64,000 nt of DNA. Origin: Orthonyx spaldingii (taxonomy: Eukaryota; Chordata; Aves; Passeriformes; Orthonychidae). Under the pieces are notes generated by a model. The model was not told the origin of the DNA. It made no database searches and saw only the letters and a list, made by a program, of their open reading frames with translations. This document shows, piece after piece, positions 35,445 to 50,400 of the stretch. How positions within the stretch are numbered: position 1 is the stretch's first letter; the number at the start of each line of letters is the position of its first letter. Both the position numbers and the translations under genes were made by a program. The stretch spans positions 2,213,133 to 2,277,132 of the forward strand of contig VZTJ01004015.1 of NCBI GenBank assembly GCA_013397795.1. Reading direction: 5' to 3'.

Positions 35445-38400
35445 CTGGAAAGAACCGAAACATATTTCATACAGAAATGCAACTTCTGCGTGGCAGATGT
35501 TAAAAAGCAAAGCTTGTGAGCTCAAACAACTGTATTGAAGAAAGGTAGTTTATAATGTCACATTTGATTAATTACAGTATATAATAGACTGTATGTATGA
35601 TATACAATATGAGCTGTACCAAAATACGATTTTTTATTAATGTGTAGTGAAACAAAAAAAATCTAATTAGAAAAAATGAGAGCAGTTTGTATGCCTCTAA
35701 TCAGTTGTACATAGATGTTATATAATGTAGACAGATGTCAGAACAAAGTACAATTACAGATATAAAAGATCTCAGTCATTATTTATTTCTTTACCAAAAT
35801 GCTCCTAAACAGTCATACAGTAAAAGTTATATACTTCTTCATATGATTAAAATATAAAAGAGATATAAAACTCTACCTTAAAATAACTATGAAGAATATT
35901 TATTAATAGGGCTCCTTAACAGAAGTTGTACTTAACTGGTAAGTACACGCTGTGAAAGTTCATAAAGACTTCCTAGAGGGTTGCTTCCTTGGATAGTTCT
36001 CCCCTGTTCTCTATGCCATAAACATCTCAAAAGAGCAAACACATTGTGCTTTAAGATGAGATTTCTCCAGACACACAGCAGGCTCTCACAGAGGCATTCT
36101 GGTTTGCTATTACTTTTATTTGATGCACACGGGCATGACACATCAATTAAATTCTCAAACCAAGGAAGAATTTGAGTGAGTAAACAGAGCAATGCGATTG
36201 TTTTGATAGTCTGTATCTTAAAGCCGTTTAATTTATAATTCTTACACACTGAACTGCTTAAAAAATAGGCTTTAAGAAAACTGGACAAAACTAGAACAAA
36301 GCTAATTTAATCTTCAGAAGTTTTTATATGGGATGATAAAATTCAGTTTTAAAGCTGCTACTATAGGATTTGCTATAGGAAAACAATCTTCTGTTTTGGT
36401 AACAAAATTCAGTGCTTTAAGTCTCAAGGGGCCTGCAGTCTTAGAGCACATTTAGCTGAATATTTCAGGTATCAAACACTGACACTTGGTGAGAAGGACT
36501 TTCAGAGATGCTCAATGTAAGGGCAAGGTGTGGAAAGAAATAACTTGTGCATAAACTCTGCTATCTATATAAAAGAGAAGTATTCATAGTCAGGTTTGTG
36601 ATTTTTGGCTTGAGGCCACTGGGGTTTGTAATGTACTTCATGACAGACAGGACTGAGTTGTTTCTTTCCGGGGGACAGGGACTGGGGTTACTCCTTGGGC
36701 TGGTAAATCAGAGCGCTCGGGCCCAGGGCTGTCAGCCTGGAGGCTGGGTTTGCATTCTGCTGCTTTATCAGCAGGGAACAGAGGAAGTGCTGGTAGAGGA
36801 TCAGAGCAACCATTGCAGAGGGTAAGTCTGGACACAGGGATAGCAGGAGAAAGACCAGGAAATTCATTACTGCTCGTCTTCAATTCACCCGTCTCAAAAT
36901 TAAGCAGGTTGTATATGGAAACAGACTGGTGGCAGAAACAGTCATGACTTCCCGAGTGCTGGTGCGAGGCAGCTGTAGCCCTGTAACCCTTCTCTGGCAA
37001 TGATGTCGATTTACATGCATTTTTATCTGAATTTTCTTACTCCTGTCATAGGCTTAAGAGGATGTTAACAAGAACATTATTTTTCAAAAACAGTAGAAAG
37101 CTTGTGCAGTTTTAAGGAATATTCTAAAACCAAAATATTTATTACCATGAAGCTCATATGCTTTTCTTTTTTTTTTTGGAACTGCAGTTGGTGATATTAC
37201 GCAGTTTCACGAATTACAAACATGTCCTAAATGTCAGACCCTGTTTAAGACACACTGTTTAAAGAGTAGCTATTATAGCTTACACCAAGAAAAAAAGGAA
37301 AGGTATTGCTATTTTCAGAGAAGTTGCCAGGCATTAAATATTGAGAAATGAAAGTTTAAGAAAGTTTTAGCCATGCATCAATTTTTTTTCTTACCTGAAC
37401 TTTGTTTTAAAACTAATTAAGCTAATAATTATCTGATAAGCAAGAGACTAAATCAACGAGTAACTTCAGAGAGGCACATGCAAGTTTCTGGCAATTAGTT
37501 AAAAGTTGCATCTTGATGGGACATGTTAAATATTTATAAATATATGTACAAACATTTTCTCTTGGAAAACTGTGCCCTTTTAACCTTTAAATCATGCTTT
37601 AACTTGTCATTTGAACAGCAGCTATCATCAAGTACTCTTCTACTTTCAGGTGGCTGTTGGAGCAGAAGCAGAAGCTTTTGTCTGGGAAAGGAGCAAGCAC
37701 AAGTTGCTGGTTTGCATGGAGAGGTAAGTTACATGATCTAAGTAACACTGGTCCAATGTATATTTGAAGTACTGCACAACAGAGTATTGAGGGACTGTTT
37801 AACTGAATTAAACCTTAATTGTATGCAAACAAGCCAGAACAGCTTTTGGGATCAGTATCTTCAAGTCACAGAAAATTACAATGATCCTATCTCTCAAGAA
37901 ACTATGGCAACTAATTCAATTTAACAATACACAGGATTTCAGTTCAGAGATTGTGGAATTCCCTTGAAAGTCTGCAGCATCTTCAAAAGATGTAGAATAT
38001 AAACAGGAAACGGGATACTTGGGACCACAATAATGTCAACTGGCCAGTGCAACAATGAAAAGAAAAATATAAATTTTGCTTTTCTGTTACCTCTTTCACA
38101 TGTTGCAACATTAATCTGGAACGAACTTTTATGAATAAAGTCAAACAAAAATAAGAAAAGCTAAAGGATTAAGTGATTTTAAAATAACTACCCACAGAGG
38201 TACACAAACGTAAATGTTACAGTCCAAAATTACACACCCATTCTTCAAAGGCTTGCCTTCAGCAGAGCCACTAAAAGGAAATGTTCATGCTCAGATCATG
38301 GAAAGGTGGTATATCAGACTTGATGAGAGTGTCGTTTCCTGCACACCCACTTACACCATATGGTAAACAGGCATTCATAACGTTTTAAAAGTGTTAAAAA

Positions 38401-41400
38401 TGTCAATCTATATCTGATTGATAAAATTTGTATTTGCTGGCTATTCCACATATGTTACATGTTCAAGAAAAAAAAAAACAACACCACAAAAGTGAAATTC
38501 ATGTGAAGACCAATCAATTATTATCAAGCTATTAAATGACATCTGGCTACCACAAAATGTTTGCATAGTTTCAGTGCTTCAGCTCAAGACCCAAGCTTTC
38601 TATGAATCAGCTGCCTTACAAAAACATTTGGCAAGTATTTTTAGGAGTTAAACCTAAATTATTTTTACGAATAAGCTTCATTAATTGATATGGTAGTGTG
38701 TGCAACTTGCTCTTAGGTCCTGCATACCTTAACCAAGACAGTGGAATACATTCAGACAAGACAAAATTTTTACATAGTTAAAAGCATTAATTGGCATTTC
38801 CTATCCAGGGGAGTGTATAATCTTTCTAAAAACCCAAATTAGTTGTCCAGTACCATCCTTCCCTCAGCTACTGGATCTCAGGGAAAGCTTTCTGGACTTT
38901 CTGTTTAAGATGAATTCTGTGATTCTCTTTGAAAATGTTAGCATTTTCAAAGCCTCCACTGTGTTACCACTCAGTTACAGCTCTCTGAAACAGACACCTG
39001 AAAATAGGGGTAAAAGCACAACCACGTAGGAGTTGGGTTCCTTTGCATTCCCCAAAATTGATCACTTAAAATTATACATAAATTGTTGAGAATTTGAGTG
39101 CACATAAATTGCCCCAATATAATGGAAAGCACTTGTATACTTATGAAGAAAAGCCATATGTTTATTCTCAGAAGACTAATAATAAGCTCCTTCTAGAAAA
39201 ACATAAGCATTGCAGGTCTTCCTAATTTTTTTTCTAAGGGTAGAAGCTTAAAAAAGTAAAAGCCAGTGGTTGTGCAGAAGCCATGGATCTAAACACAATT
39301 TTTAAAGTCCCTTACCTTGTTTGGCATGCTTGGAACTTGAACAAGAACAGAAGTATAAAAGAGAATGATGGAAGAGGCAAGCACTACCTCTCTTTCCAGA
39401 GTAAGCTATGGAAAATAAGATATCTTGCTGCCAGTTATAGGTATTTAAGCACTGTAACTAAGACTCTTAAACCTCACAACATAAAGGTTGGGGGTTTTTA
39501 TTCTCTGTTTCTTCTACCTTTTCTTTTAGTCACTTAAGACTTCATTTTTTAAGATCATCATAACCAGGATGATTGATAACTAGTTTTCTATCAGAATGAT
39601 GGAGTTGAACTAATGAATGTCCACAAAAGTTTCCTTAACACTTGTTTCAGAACACAGAAATGAAGCACGAGCTGGCAGCACTACAGGCAGCATTTTTTTT
39701 TACACTTCCCCAACAAAAACACAGACACAGACTACTGCATATGTGCTACAACAGTGCCAACAAACCTCTGACCAACAGACTCTTGCACCAGCTATAACCA
39801 TGCAGATAACCATGCCATTCTAACGGGTTCTATTGCATCAACACAGAAGGGCTGGGGTAATTTGGTTTTGTGTTTGGGTTTTTTTTAAACACTTCAAACA
39901 TATGTGCACTACTCCTGTGTTACAGATTTAATGGGCTTAGCAATGCAATAAAAATGTTACTAATCAGAAATGCCTTTCTTTTAATGTAGCAGTTTTATAG
40001 AACTTTTACATTCCATTTTAATTATGTTCCTTTTAAGGAAGTCTCCAACACAACTGATTAAACAAAAGCAATTGTTTTGTTTAAGACCAAGGGCTAGACT
40101 GAGTCAATCCAACAAGTGTTACACATCAGCAGTAAAACTCAGTGAATTAATGTGCATTGCAGCCCCCAGACCATCTGCCTGTACCTGCAACTGTAGTGTT
40201 GCTGTGTATCAATCACTTATGCTAGTGCTTCAGGTGATGAGGTGAACTCAAACACTTGCTTTTATCCATTTCATGAATCCCCATCCAAAGGCACTCAGAC
40301 ATTTGGACAGACTAAGCTGAAAGCATCACTGTAATTTTGCATGTTCTTCACAATACATTGACTACTTGCTTAATTTGAGGGAGACTCTCTCACTTCCAGT
40401 ATCTCACTAGGTACAGTACACTTGTCTGGGGACTGCAATTTTGTTAGTAAAGTATCTTAAATCCCAAAGCATGATGCATCCATCAGGCCAAAGTTAGTAT
40501 TGAACAGAAAGCTGATCTGAAGCACAACATGAGTGTAGCTGTAAGATAAAGATAAAACACCAGGAAGCTTAAAAAAATTTTTTGTAATTAAGTGGTTACA
40601 CTCAATTACTATGTTTAAACATATGCTCAGAAATTAGAAATACGACTGCCACAACTTATGTAATTTAGCTCTTCACAGTTTCAGTGAAAAAAACTCAAAA
40701 CCCCACTTGTTTCTTACAACTTTAGTTTGAGCATGATTTAAAAAACTCAACGTTAAAAAAACCAAACCCTTAAAAGCAAAAGGCTGTCTCCAGAGTGAAC
40801 ATCTTCCATTAGAACACATTAATATTTGACAGACAACCTTGAACTGGAAGCATCTAACTTACAAACAAGATGCACAAGTATTAAAATATGTCCTCAGAAT
40901 TGAGTCTTTTATGTTAAACTCTACTAGTACTGGAAAAAAGTAATTATGATCAGTGTCACTTACAACTCTGAAATTAAAGCAGTTGCTAGTTTGGGGCCTT
41001 TTGTTACCATATCCAATCAGTCAAAGAGGAAACTGGCATTCAGGGGCAGTTTTCTTTAATCGCCCCCAATTTATTTCTGTATTATGTGTTCTTCATGAAA
41101 GATAAAACACTCTAAAGTCCACAGTACTGAATGGCAACAACTGACAGAAATAAACTGGCAATTTTCTTACTGAGATAAAAAAGCCACTTCTGGTCTAGTT
41201 TTAAATATTGCCTGAAGATCCTATTCTCATCATAAAGACACGAATTTTGTAACTGAAGTGCAACTTATGTTTTATTTATTATTTAACTTCCTTTCATTAT
41301 TGTGTACTGACTTGTCCACAGAATCCAGAACAGGCACTTTAATCCTCTGATGGCAGCAGAAGCTAAATTATTCATGCTTTAAAATTTTTGTCCACTACAT

Positions 41401-44400
41401 TTAAATCAATGCTACCAACAGTGATTCAAAATCAACGGCTGGAATTCCTATATAATCCAAGTTTACAGCAAAAATTAAGGTTCATTCAAAAGTTAACTTT
41501 TTCAATTGTTTCCACTACCTTCATTTTTTCCCATGCTGCTTCTACAAGTCTCTTCAACAAATATGTTCTTTGATACATGTTTATGTATATAGTTACACAA
41601 AAATTTTTTTTCATTTAAAGTTCACCTTCCACACACATTTTTCATATAGTTGTTGTCCAGTCATAAGTCAACTTCCATTCCCTTTTAATAGGGCCAACAT
41701 TTCACTTGTGGTGTAGCCAGATGGATACGAATGACAGTGAAAGGAAAGCCTTTCTACAGTAGCAGGGGTTATCTAGGCATTCGATAGAGTGTTTGCTGTC
41801 AACTGAAAAAAAAGGACAATAGATCTGCTTTTCTTTCTTTCCTTCTTACCCCCACCCTGTCCCACTCAATGAGTTGTTTGTATCCAAATAGGCAACTGGC
41901 AATTCGGAGAACAGGCTGGGCCACCCCTGAAGCTGCAGCAGCCCAAACCCCACCACTTCCCAGGACAGTGGTCAGGGGCTCGGGCAGGCCCTTGGGCCCA
42001 GGCTGTGCAGCACAGCTCCCTGTGTCACACCATGCTCTCCTCACGAGGGTTTGGGAGCCCAAAATACTTTGCAGCCTCTACTCTAACATTCCATATGAGC
42101 AGTCATTTCTTGTCTTTCCCTTCATAACAGAGTTTAGCTTTTGTTTTTCCATTAAGCTGCATATGAAAAATTTTGGAAGGCATTTAAATGTTTTAACTAA
42201 ACTATGCAGGAGAGAAGAGTTGAGGCAACAGACTTAGAGCTACCTTATCACGTACAGAAATTGTACCATTCATTTAAAATGGATTTAAGAAAATGCAGAT
42301 GTTCTGGATCTTTGTATTTTTTTTTAACCCAAGAAACAAACAATTCACATGAATATCACAGGATGTTTATGGCACTTGCTTCCTCTTCCTGAAAGTTAAG
42401 GATCACTCCATCAGCTGCTAGCTGTTATTTATAACAACCAGCTTTGTAACTACAAAAATCCTGCAATGAAAAAATTTTATAGTAATGTCGCACTGACACG
42501 AAAAGACAGAGAAAAGGAAAAAACTCAAATTCAGACTGTCCTCAAAATATGAACTTCTGTAAGATAGATGACCACTGACTTTTAATGGACAAGTAAAAAA
42601 CTTATTCATAAACAAAAAATTTATACTATTAGGCCAGTAATTAATTTTACAGGCAAAGTAAGGTCTAATGCAAAGGAACACCCAAAATAAGTCTGAAAAT
42701 CCATAATGTGTCTAAAGAACTCATGGTGACATTTCATCAAATGGTGTGACAATTCAGTACAGCCATTTGGTGCTATTTGTGTCAGATCTGTACATGGTAT
42801 ACTTGCAGGCATCACGCCTTAGAATGTACATTCTATGTACAAATAACTAAAAAAATGTAATGCCTCAAAAATTAGGTAAACATCTGAAACTTTCAGTTCA
42901 CGTAACTCATACTTTTTTGCCACAACATAATTAATTATATAATACAACTCTTCTCAGAAAGTAACTAGAAAATGGCATTTCTCACTATTCCCGTATTTCA
43001 GCTCCCTGTGAGTGACTACTAGCACATAAACACAATAGCAACAATTTCTATTCAGTTGAGACAAAATTTAGAAGTCTATTGCTTTGCACAACTATTTGAA
43101 CCTCTACAATTGCTCACCACTGGGTTTCTTCACGAAGTATCACTCCTACAATGTTCCTTCTGAGCAAGTGTCTTGACCTTATGTATGCACACACAGATAA
43201 AGTGATGAAATCAGTTCCCTCAGCAGTTGTCCAGGAAAGGAACTACACATTTCAGAACATTCAGCAGGTGGAAAATGATATTGCCTGCAAGCATTTGCTA
43301 GCATTATGCTGATCCTGTAACACAAAGCAGTTGGCTCCATTAAGTACTCTGGGATTGCTGTTTTTAACCCAGGCTTAGCCTGTCTAATGAGAAAGATGAC
43401 AGCCAATACTCTGGAAACACTTTGCTGTTAACAATGGGAGTGACAAAAATTCCAGGACCCATGACTCTTTTAAAGCCACAATAATAATATGGAATGGTTC
43501 TATATTTGCCTTCTGTTATAGTGATATTTAAGAACTCTTATTTTCAAAGAGTTTTAAATGACTACCAAGACTGCCATCAACACAAATATCATATATTTGT
43601 CTGGCCTGGCAAAAAGCAATTGTTTCAACAATTATATGCAAAACAGCACTTCCAGATTTCTTTAACAGTGGATTAGAAAGACCTCAAGCCAGACAAGAAG
43701 ACTAAGGAAGCACCAAAACCAGCTCAGTAACATCTACGGTTTCTTATCCAGAGTTCTCTTCTACAAAGTTTAGCAAATTAGACCTTGTTTCACTATTTTG
43801 TACAACAGATGTGACTGCAGGATGATTTTCTAAAAAATAAATGGGAGTGTGGTACACATGTCTACATCACCATATTCCAAAAGATGACTACTACGTTAGT
43901 TCACAGACACAAGGCATTAGAATGTCTATAATACTGTGTGCCATTTAAAGCCCTTGCATTCATATGGGCATTTGTTCCACAAACTTTCAATTCAGCTGAC
44001 TTATCAGCATAATGCTAAGGCAAAAAAAAAGTTCACAATATGAACCCAGAAGAAATCACTATCAGCTGTTTCTCCCTAACAAATCTAAGTTTCTTATGTA
44101 CACATTTCAAGGACAGGCTTTGTTTAAAGAGCTCCATTTATTTGAAACCTGTTTCCTGCTAACCAGCTGACAGATCAAAGGTACTTCTCAGTTTGATAAT
44201 TTATTTCCATTTCCCCCTCTTCTTTAACTTAGTCAAAATTTTAAATTTAGAACATTTAAAATTTATTTAAAAACTGATTCTCTCATCATTTTCAGTCTTC
44301 TTTTCCTTTTTTTTTAATGTTACACAAGGTTTTCCTGTGACACCTCTCAAATACTGGAATCTATGCCACTGATGTATTTGGATTACCTAGCGACAGGAAA

Positions 44401-47400
44401 TTAAGCACAGGTATAAATCTCAGATTAAAGAATGCTAAAATGTAAGCTTTTGAGAACCTGAACCTGTTAACTACTTTGTAAAATACACACCTTTGTATAA
44501 ATTATTGTGCACGTACAATGGAACAATTTAATATCTAAAAGATGACTTTATATTCAAACCTGATACATTTTATGAAATGTTTATATCTATATATAATCTC
44601 AATTTTTGCAAGTGCTCAACTTCATTCTTCCACATATGGATATTCCTATCAATTCATTACCTTCATGATATGTAAAATGAAAAAAAAAATCAAAAAAGAC
44701 ATAATAAAATATACTGACTTACAGTAAGTTAAAGCAGCTACAATGCAATATGCTTAGGTAAATAATGTCAATACTTGACTTTATAAAATGTACTCACCTG
44801 TGCTTAGTTACTAGGGAAACGATCATAAAATTGATCATAGTTTAGTTTCACAACTTTCTAACACTGTAACTTGATTACAGTCCAGTATACAGATCAAGCA
44901 CCTGGAATAACGCAGCTGAGTAAAGAGACGTACTAGGAATAGCCTTGCTTACACTGTGTCCAAATTTTTTTTATTCACAAGTTAAACATAACAACGTCAA
45001 CACTTTTCTACTTGCCTTTCCCAGTTCTCAAAACAAATGCGAGCATTGTTTTGGACCTCCCAAAATGAGATTCTTAGCAATCCCCAAAAGTTCTGGATTC
45101 TTAAGCATCTTTCCTCAGAAATAACAGCACACAGTAGGTTTAAAAAACAAACAAACCGAACCAAAAAACCCCAAACCTTTTCCCTGCTTGTTTTATTTCC
45201 TAATCTATTACTGGCTTGATGATCTCCAGTAAATCACTTTTCTACCCTTAATCTCAGCCTTACCAGCTCTACAGCAGAAGAGCACTATTAATGCTGATAT
45301 GTGAAAGTACACTGAACTAAACATATGCCCAAAACCAGCAGAACACATGATGAGATTTGGAACAGTATGAAGAGCCAGACAAATCTCAACTATGCTTTAA
45401 CTTTTAAAAAACCCTAGTACCTCATCTCAGAAATATTGCGTTTTGTGATGAATTCATTAGATCTATTCACTGTCTTCTTCAGATGTTCAGATGGACAGAA
45501 GGTGGAAGAGAGAGCAAAATATGCATTTCTGTGGAACATAGGGTGTAAGTGTGGTATACATCAAAATAAAACATGCTGGCATCTCAAGCCTCTAAGCAGA
45601 CAAGCGTCTGAAGTTTTTGCACTGGTGCTGGTTTTGCACCTATAGTATGCAATTATACATATACACTTTGCAGTTTCTGCAATAAGCTTCCACATACTGG
45701 TTAGTTATGTTTGCTACCAGCCAATTAAAGCACACTTTTCCTTTTGGGGAGAACTGGAAGTGAACATGTACTGCTGCAGACATGATTGTTCTAGATTCTT
45801 TTTATTGGGCCAGGCAAAGTTTTATGAAGATATGATTACGTTTACTTATACAACATTCTGGGTAACTGACTGGTTGCAGTCTTCTTATCCCAAGTATTTA
45901 TTTTAGTTATACACGTGTAAAAAGAGCCAGCTGCCCTGATGCTAAATCCACTGGCTTGGATTGTCTGTAAATTCTGAGAGCTTTATCATAGCCCACTGCC
46001 TAGAGAAACACTTTACACATCATCTACTTCTTGGTGATATGCATTTCCTTCCTTCCCAAAAGAAGTTGTATTTTTCTGTTTTCATAAATATGAAAGGAAA
46101 ACATTTCAGAAAATACTGTACATTTTTGCCTTCCCTCTTAAGATCTCACTTCAGGTCAGAACTTAATTGCCAGACTGGATGAGTGCCACTGGGTGTCAAA
46201 GTGTTTTTATATGTCAAGAAGTAATGTGAGAAGTAATGAGAAGTACAAACTACCTTTGCATTTGATTCTTACATTATCAGGACATAAAACCAAGTCTCCA
46301 TCAGTGTACTGCCCACTATCAATTATCACATAACAATAATTAGGTTCCTCTCTAACTTAATCTTCTCTCCCCTCCAAATTTTCATGTATCTGAGTAATTT
46401 TTAGTTTATTCCTGGTCACTGTAGAATACTATAGCACCACCAATATTCTCCACTATAACATTATTGATATGAAAAATAAAATGCATCTGTTTCCCCCAAC
46501 TGACATAGACAGTTGTGACTTCAGGTAGGTCTGTGAACCACTGTTAATCAAAGCAAATTATAACAGCTCAATCATTCAAATAATTTTGTTTTCTAAGATA
46601 TAATTCAATCATAAAGCAGTATTTTTAGGGCTTTCATGGTTTTTAATCACTTTTAGGATTCTTCCTCCTTAAAAACCATTACACACTTCACAGAAAAAAT
46701 ACTGTCTGTCAAGAAGTCTAACATTTTCAACAGCAATGTGACAAAGGAAATTACAATCTCTGGAATGAAATATTGCCTTTCTAGACACCCTTACAGTTTA
46801 GTAAGGTTGTACTGTTTAATGTAGGTTTTACATTCCATAATCTGCATCAAACACCATAAGAGAGGAATGATTAGATCTACTGCTCTTTCACAGGGATTTT
46901 TAAACAAAGGTTTTCTGTTGTAGTGGTTCCAGAATAGTTAAGGAATTCAGTACTTCTACTTTGGGCACAATTTATTTCAGTACTAAGGAAGAATAGGACA
47001 CACCATTCAGCCAACTAGAGGTACCATTATGACTGCCTGCAAGGAACCAAACACATTAATCCACAATTCATACTAAAAATTCTGCTGGTACAAAATACCT
47101 GGAGATCACATGGCAGGAAGCTATACTAGCCTTTCCAGTGATGTGCATCTCTACATTTTTTTTTTTGGTTCAGAAACAAGCCAAATTAACATGGAGTTTT
47201 GTCTTATAATGAAGTTTCCTGTTAGTCAGAAACACTGCTTATATGTCATATCCCCACTAAAGTAGGCTGTTCTTTACAAAGTTAACTAAAATTAAAACTC
47301 TGAATATAAAGAATTCAAGTGTATGCCAGTCATGTTTTTCTTTTAACAGATGGGTAATGTTTCATGATAAAAAAATGTTTGCATTGAATGTATTAAGATT

Positions 47401-50400
47401 AATTATTAATAAGGAAGCAAGTATATTTTCATAGGGCTGTAGCTGCAGGATTCAGTTGCAACATGAACATTTCAGTTTGTTCAGTGGATGAAGTTATAAT
47501 ACATTTAGTTTAAAACTAAGTTTAGGGCAGCTGTTAACAGTGTGAATTACTAATGTCTTACTTGCAGCATTAGTTCAGAGCTGTCTACATTACTACTACT
47601 GTATAACTTTTTCTATACAACTATTCTATACAATTATACTACTATGACATGACTTCCAATAAGCAAAGCACTGATTATGGAAGGGGAAAAACATTACATT
47701 ACAAAAGAAATCTTCTAAATATGTATCTTTTAAAGAAACATCCATTTAAAACAGTTCTCTCTCTGGGCAATTTTTCCATCTGCTTGATCACAGCTGTGGC
47801 ATGAAGTTCAATGGGACATGACCTCCACTGACCAAGTCAGCTCCCCAATGAGTCAACATGCTGAAGCAGCCTTCTGAAATCTGCCACACTATGTCTCAGA
47901 GCCTGAAACACAAGCAGCAACAACTCACTCACACAAAAAGGCTAAAATGAAGTGTCAGAATAAAGTACTTTCCCTACTACCATATTCTTAATTCACAAGT
48001 ATATCTGGAATATGTAGCTGCCAACAGACTGAAGCAGAAGATCCAAAATGATGTTTCACATAAAAGTATTTCTAGATTCTAACAAGAAGATTTTTGAACA
48101 TCACCATGAACACCACCATCACCAGAACATCACCACGAAAGACAATTTCTAGCTGGTGATGCACTTTGCACACCAGTTCTGCTGGCTGTGCATGATGTCA
48201 GTCTGAATGCCCACACATACAGCTGCTGGGAACATGCAGATTTCTATCTCTGGGAGGGATTTCCAAGACACTTGGCAGGCAGCCATGACCCTGCTCTTCC
48301 CTTGCCCTGGGCAGCAGAACTGGCAGGTGCAGAGATGACAGCTTTCTGAGCCAACCCTCGTCACTCCATGCCGCAGAAGTCCAGGACACAGCGTGTGCTA
48401 AGGCTCCACTCCTGCTGCTGCAGCCAAGCACTAGCACTGTAAAGAGGAACTGATTATCCTGGACTCAGAGAGCTTGTGCTGGGCATACACGGGAGTTACA
48501 CAGCACATCCAAATGTCCCATTTAGAAGGCTACCCATGAGAATACCAGAATGGAAAAGACTGCAGCTGTATGGGCTGCAGTGAAATTCACAGTGTCACTT
48601 CCTGCATAACATCACTGCAGCAACAGTGGGAGTTTTTTGTTCCAGGAGAAACACCTTCTTGGAAACCGTTAAGGTTTCTTCTATTTTTTCCCTCATGAAA
48701 GATGAAGATATTTAATTAATTTTCAAGTTGGCACTGACTGATATCCCAATTAACAACACTGAAATCCCTCACAGTACTGTTCAGTGTACATTTCCTAAAT
48801 AATACTGGAACATGCCAGAAAAAAACTAAGATAATATTGATCATGTCCACAATATGCAAATAAGCAGCTTAAAGTTCGCTTAGAAAGTGCTGATAAGTAA
48901 GCAAGCTTACCAGAAAAACTGCTTAACAGACTTAAAAACTGCTTAACAGAAAATCTATTTGAAGTCACACTTACCAAATGACAGCCTAAAATTAAGAGAA
49001 AAAGGGAAGAAGGTATTTTTTAATGTGTTAAGACAAAGTTGCCTTTTCTCTATTTCACACAATAATATAACTACAGATAGACACAACACTATAACCACAT
49101 TCAAATGCTTTTATAAAAAGACTCCTTGGATTCTTGGTCCTGCAAGCTCAGCTCTGTTTCAAAATGGGAAACAATTATATTTCTAGCTTAATGATAAATG
49201 ATTTTTCTCAGCTGAAACCTGGAACCAAACTTCCATCATCAGACATGCTAAATAAAAGATCATCCAGCTGACTTGTATGTGGTTTCTGTAGGAAAAAGAG
49301 TCACTTTGCAAGTCTGATTCACATCCTTTATGTAGTTGTACATTAGATTCATACATTTCAAACATTTAGACATTTTCAGATAAGAACACAGTAGTGATAT
49401 CAGAAACATCTAAATTCCTCTTAAAATAATTTAGAAATGTCAGTGCTGAGCAATAGATGTGCTCTCATGTGCAGAGGAGTAAAAACACATACTTGAACCC
49501 AAGATTCTCCAGTTCTTGAACTGTTATCTCCAAGAGAGTAAACCTCCAGAGTACATCTCCACATGACACATTTATCTAAAGTGGCTGCACACATATAATG
49601 ATGGCTTTTGTTTAGTGATCATGGTCATTTTGAGTTTGTTTAAATACTGCAGCCAAATGCTTATAAACTAATCCCAGAACATTTTGAAATGCTTCAAAGC
49701 TTTTAGCGGGGGAACCTCTTGCATAGGCTTTGTAGATGAGGCTGACCACAGTTCACTGGAACCAGCCAGCTCACATAAGTAAGATGAAAGCAGACATTTC
49801 CTGAAAATATCTTGAAAGCTTTCCATTAGTCTGTGCCAGGGGTATACACTAAAAACAGAAAGTGCCCGTGCTTGTATAGCAACCAATCTTCCCACTGCTT
49901 TCTCCATTCTTTCTTCAACTACTGTATTTATATCTATTTATCTGCTTCATTTGATATCTTGCAAAGTTCTTTGGGGGGAAAAGAATGCAACTTCTGCATT
50001 CTAGTTTACAATATATTATGAAGCAGCTATTACTAGAACAAAAAATTCTATTTATCGTACTAAACAATGTAACAGGAAGAAACCAAAATCTTCCAATGCC
50101 AAAATTACTACAAATTACAAATAAGTAAGAAATTTGATCTACAGATAATTTTTAAGAGTCACTCACTCCATGACAGGCATGAATACCACTGTTTGAATAT
50201 AAATCTCTGGCTGTCAAAGTGTACTCTAACAAGGTGGGTTCAGCATTGCTGAATGTGCTGTATTCACAGGAGTGCCTCAGGCTAGATTTTCAATAAAGGC
50301 AGAGACTGGCCATGTTCATATTTTATACAATAATTTGATTGAATAAATCCAACTGTTCACTAGAAACATGAAATACTCCACTGTTGAAATCTCCAACATT

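Noticed and set aside
38911..38926. GAATTCTGTGATTCTC resembling the ATTCTGTG tail repeat of CR1
   Set aside because: Only one and a half units are present, and the adjoining sequence does not match CR1.
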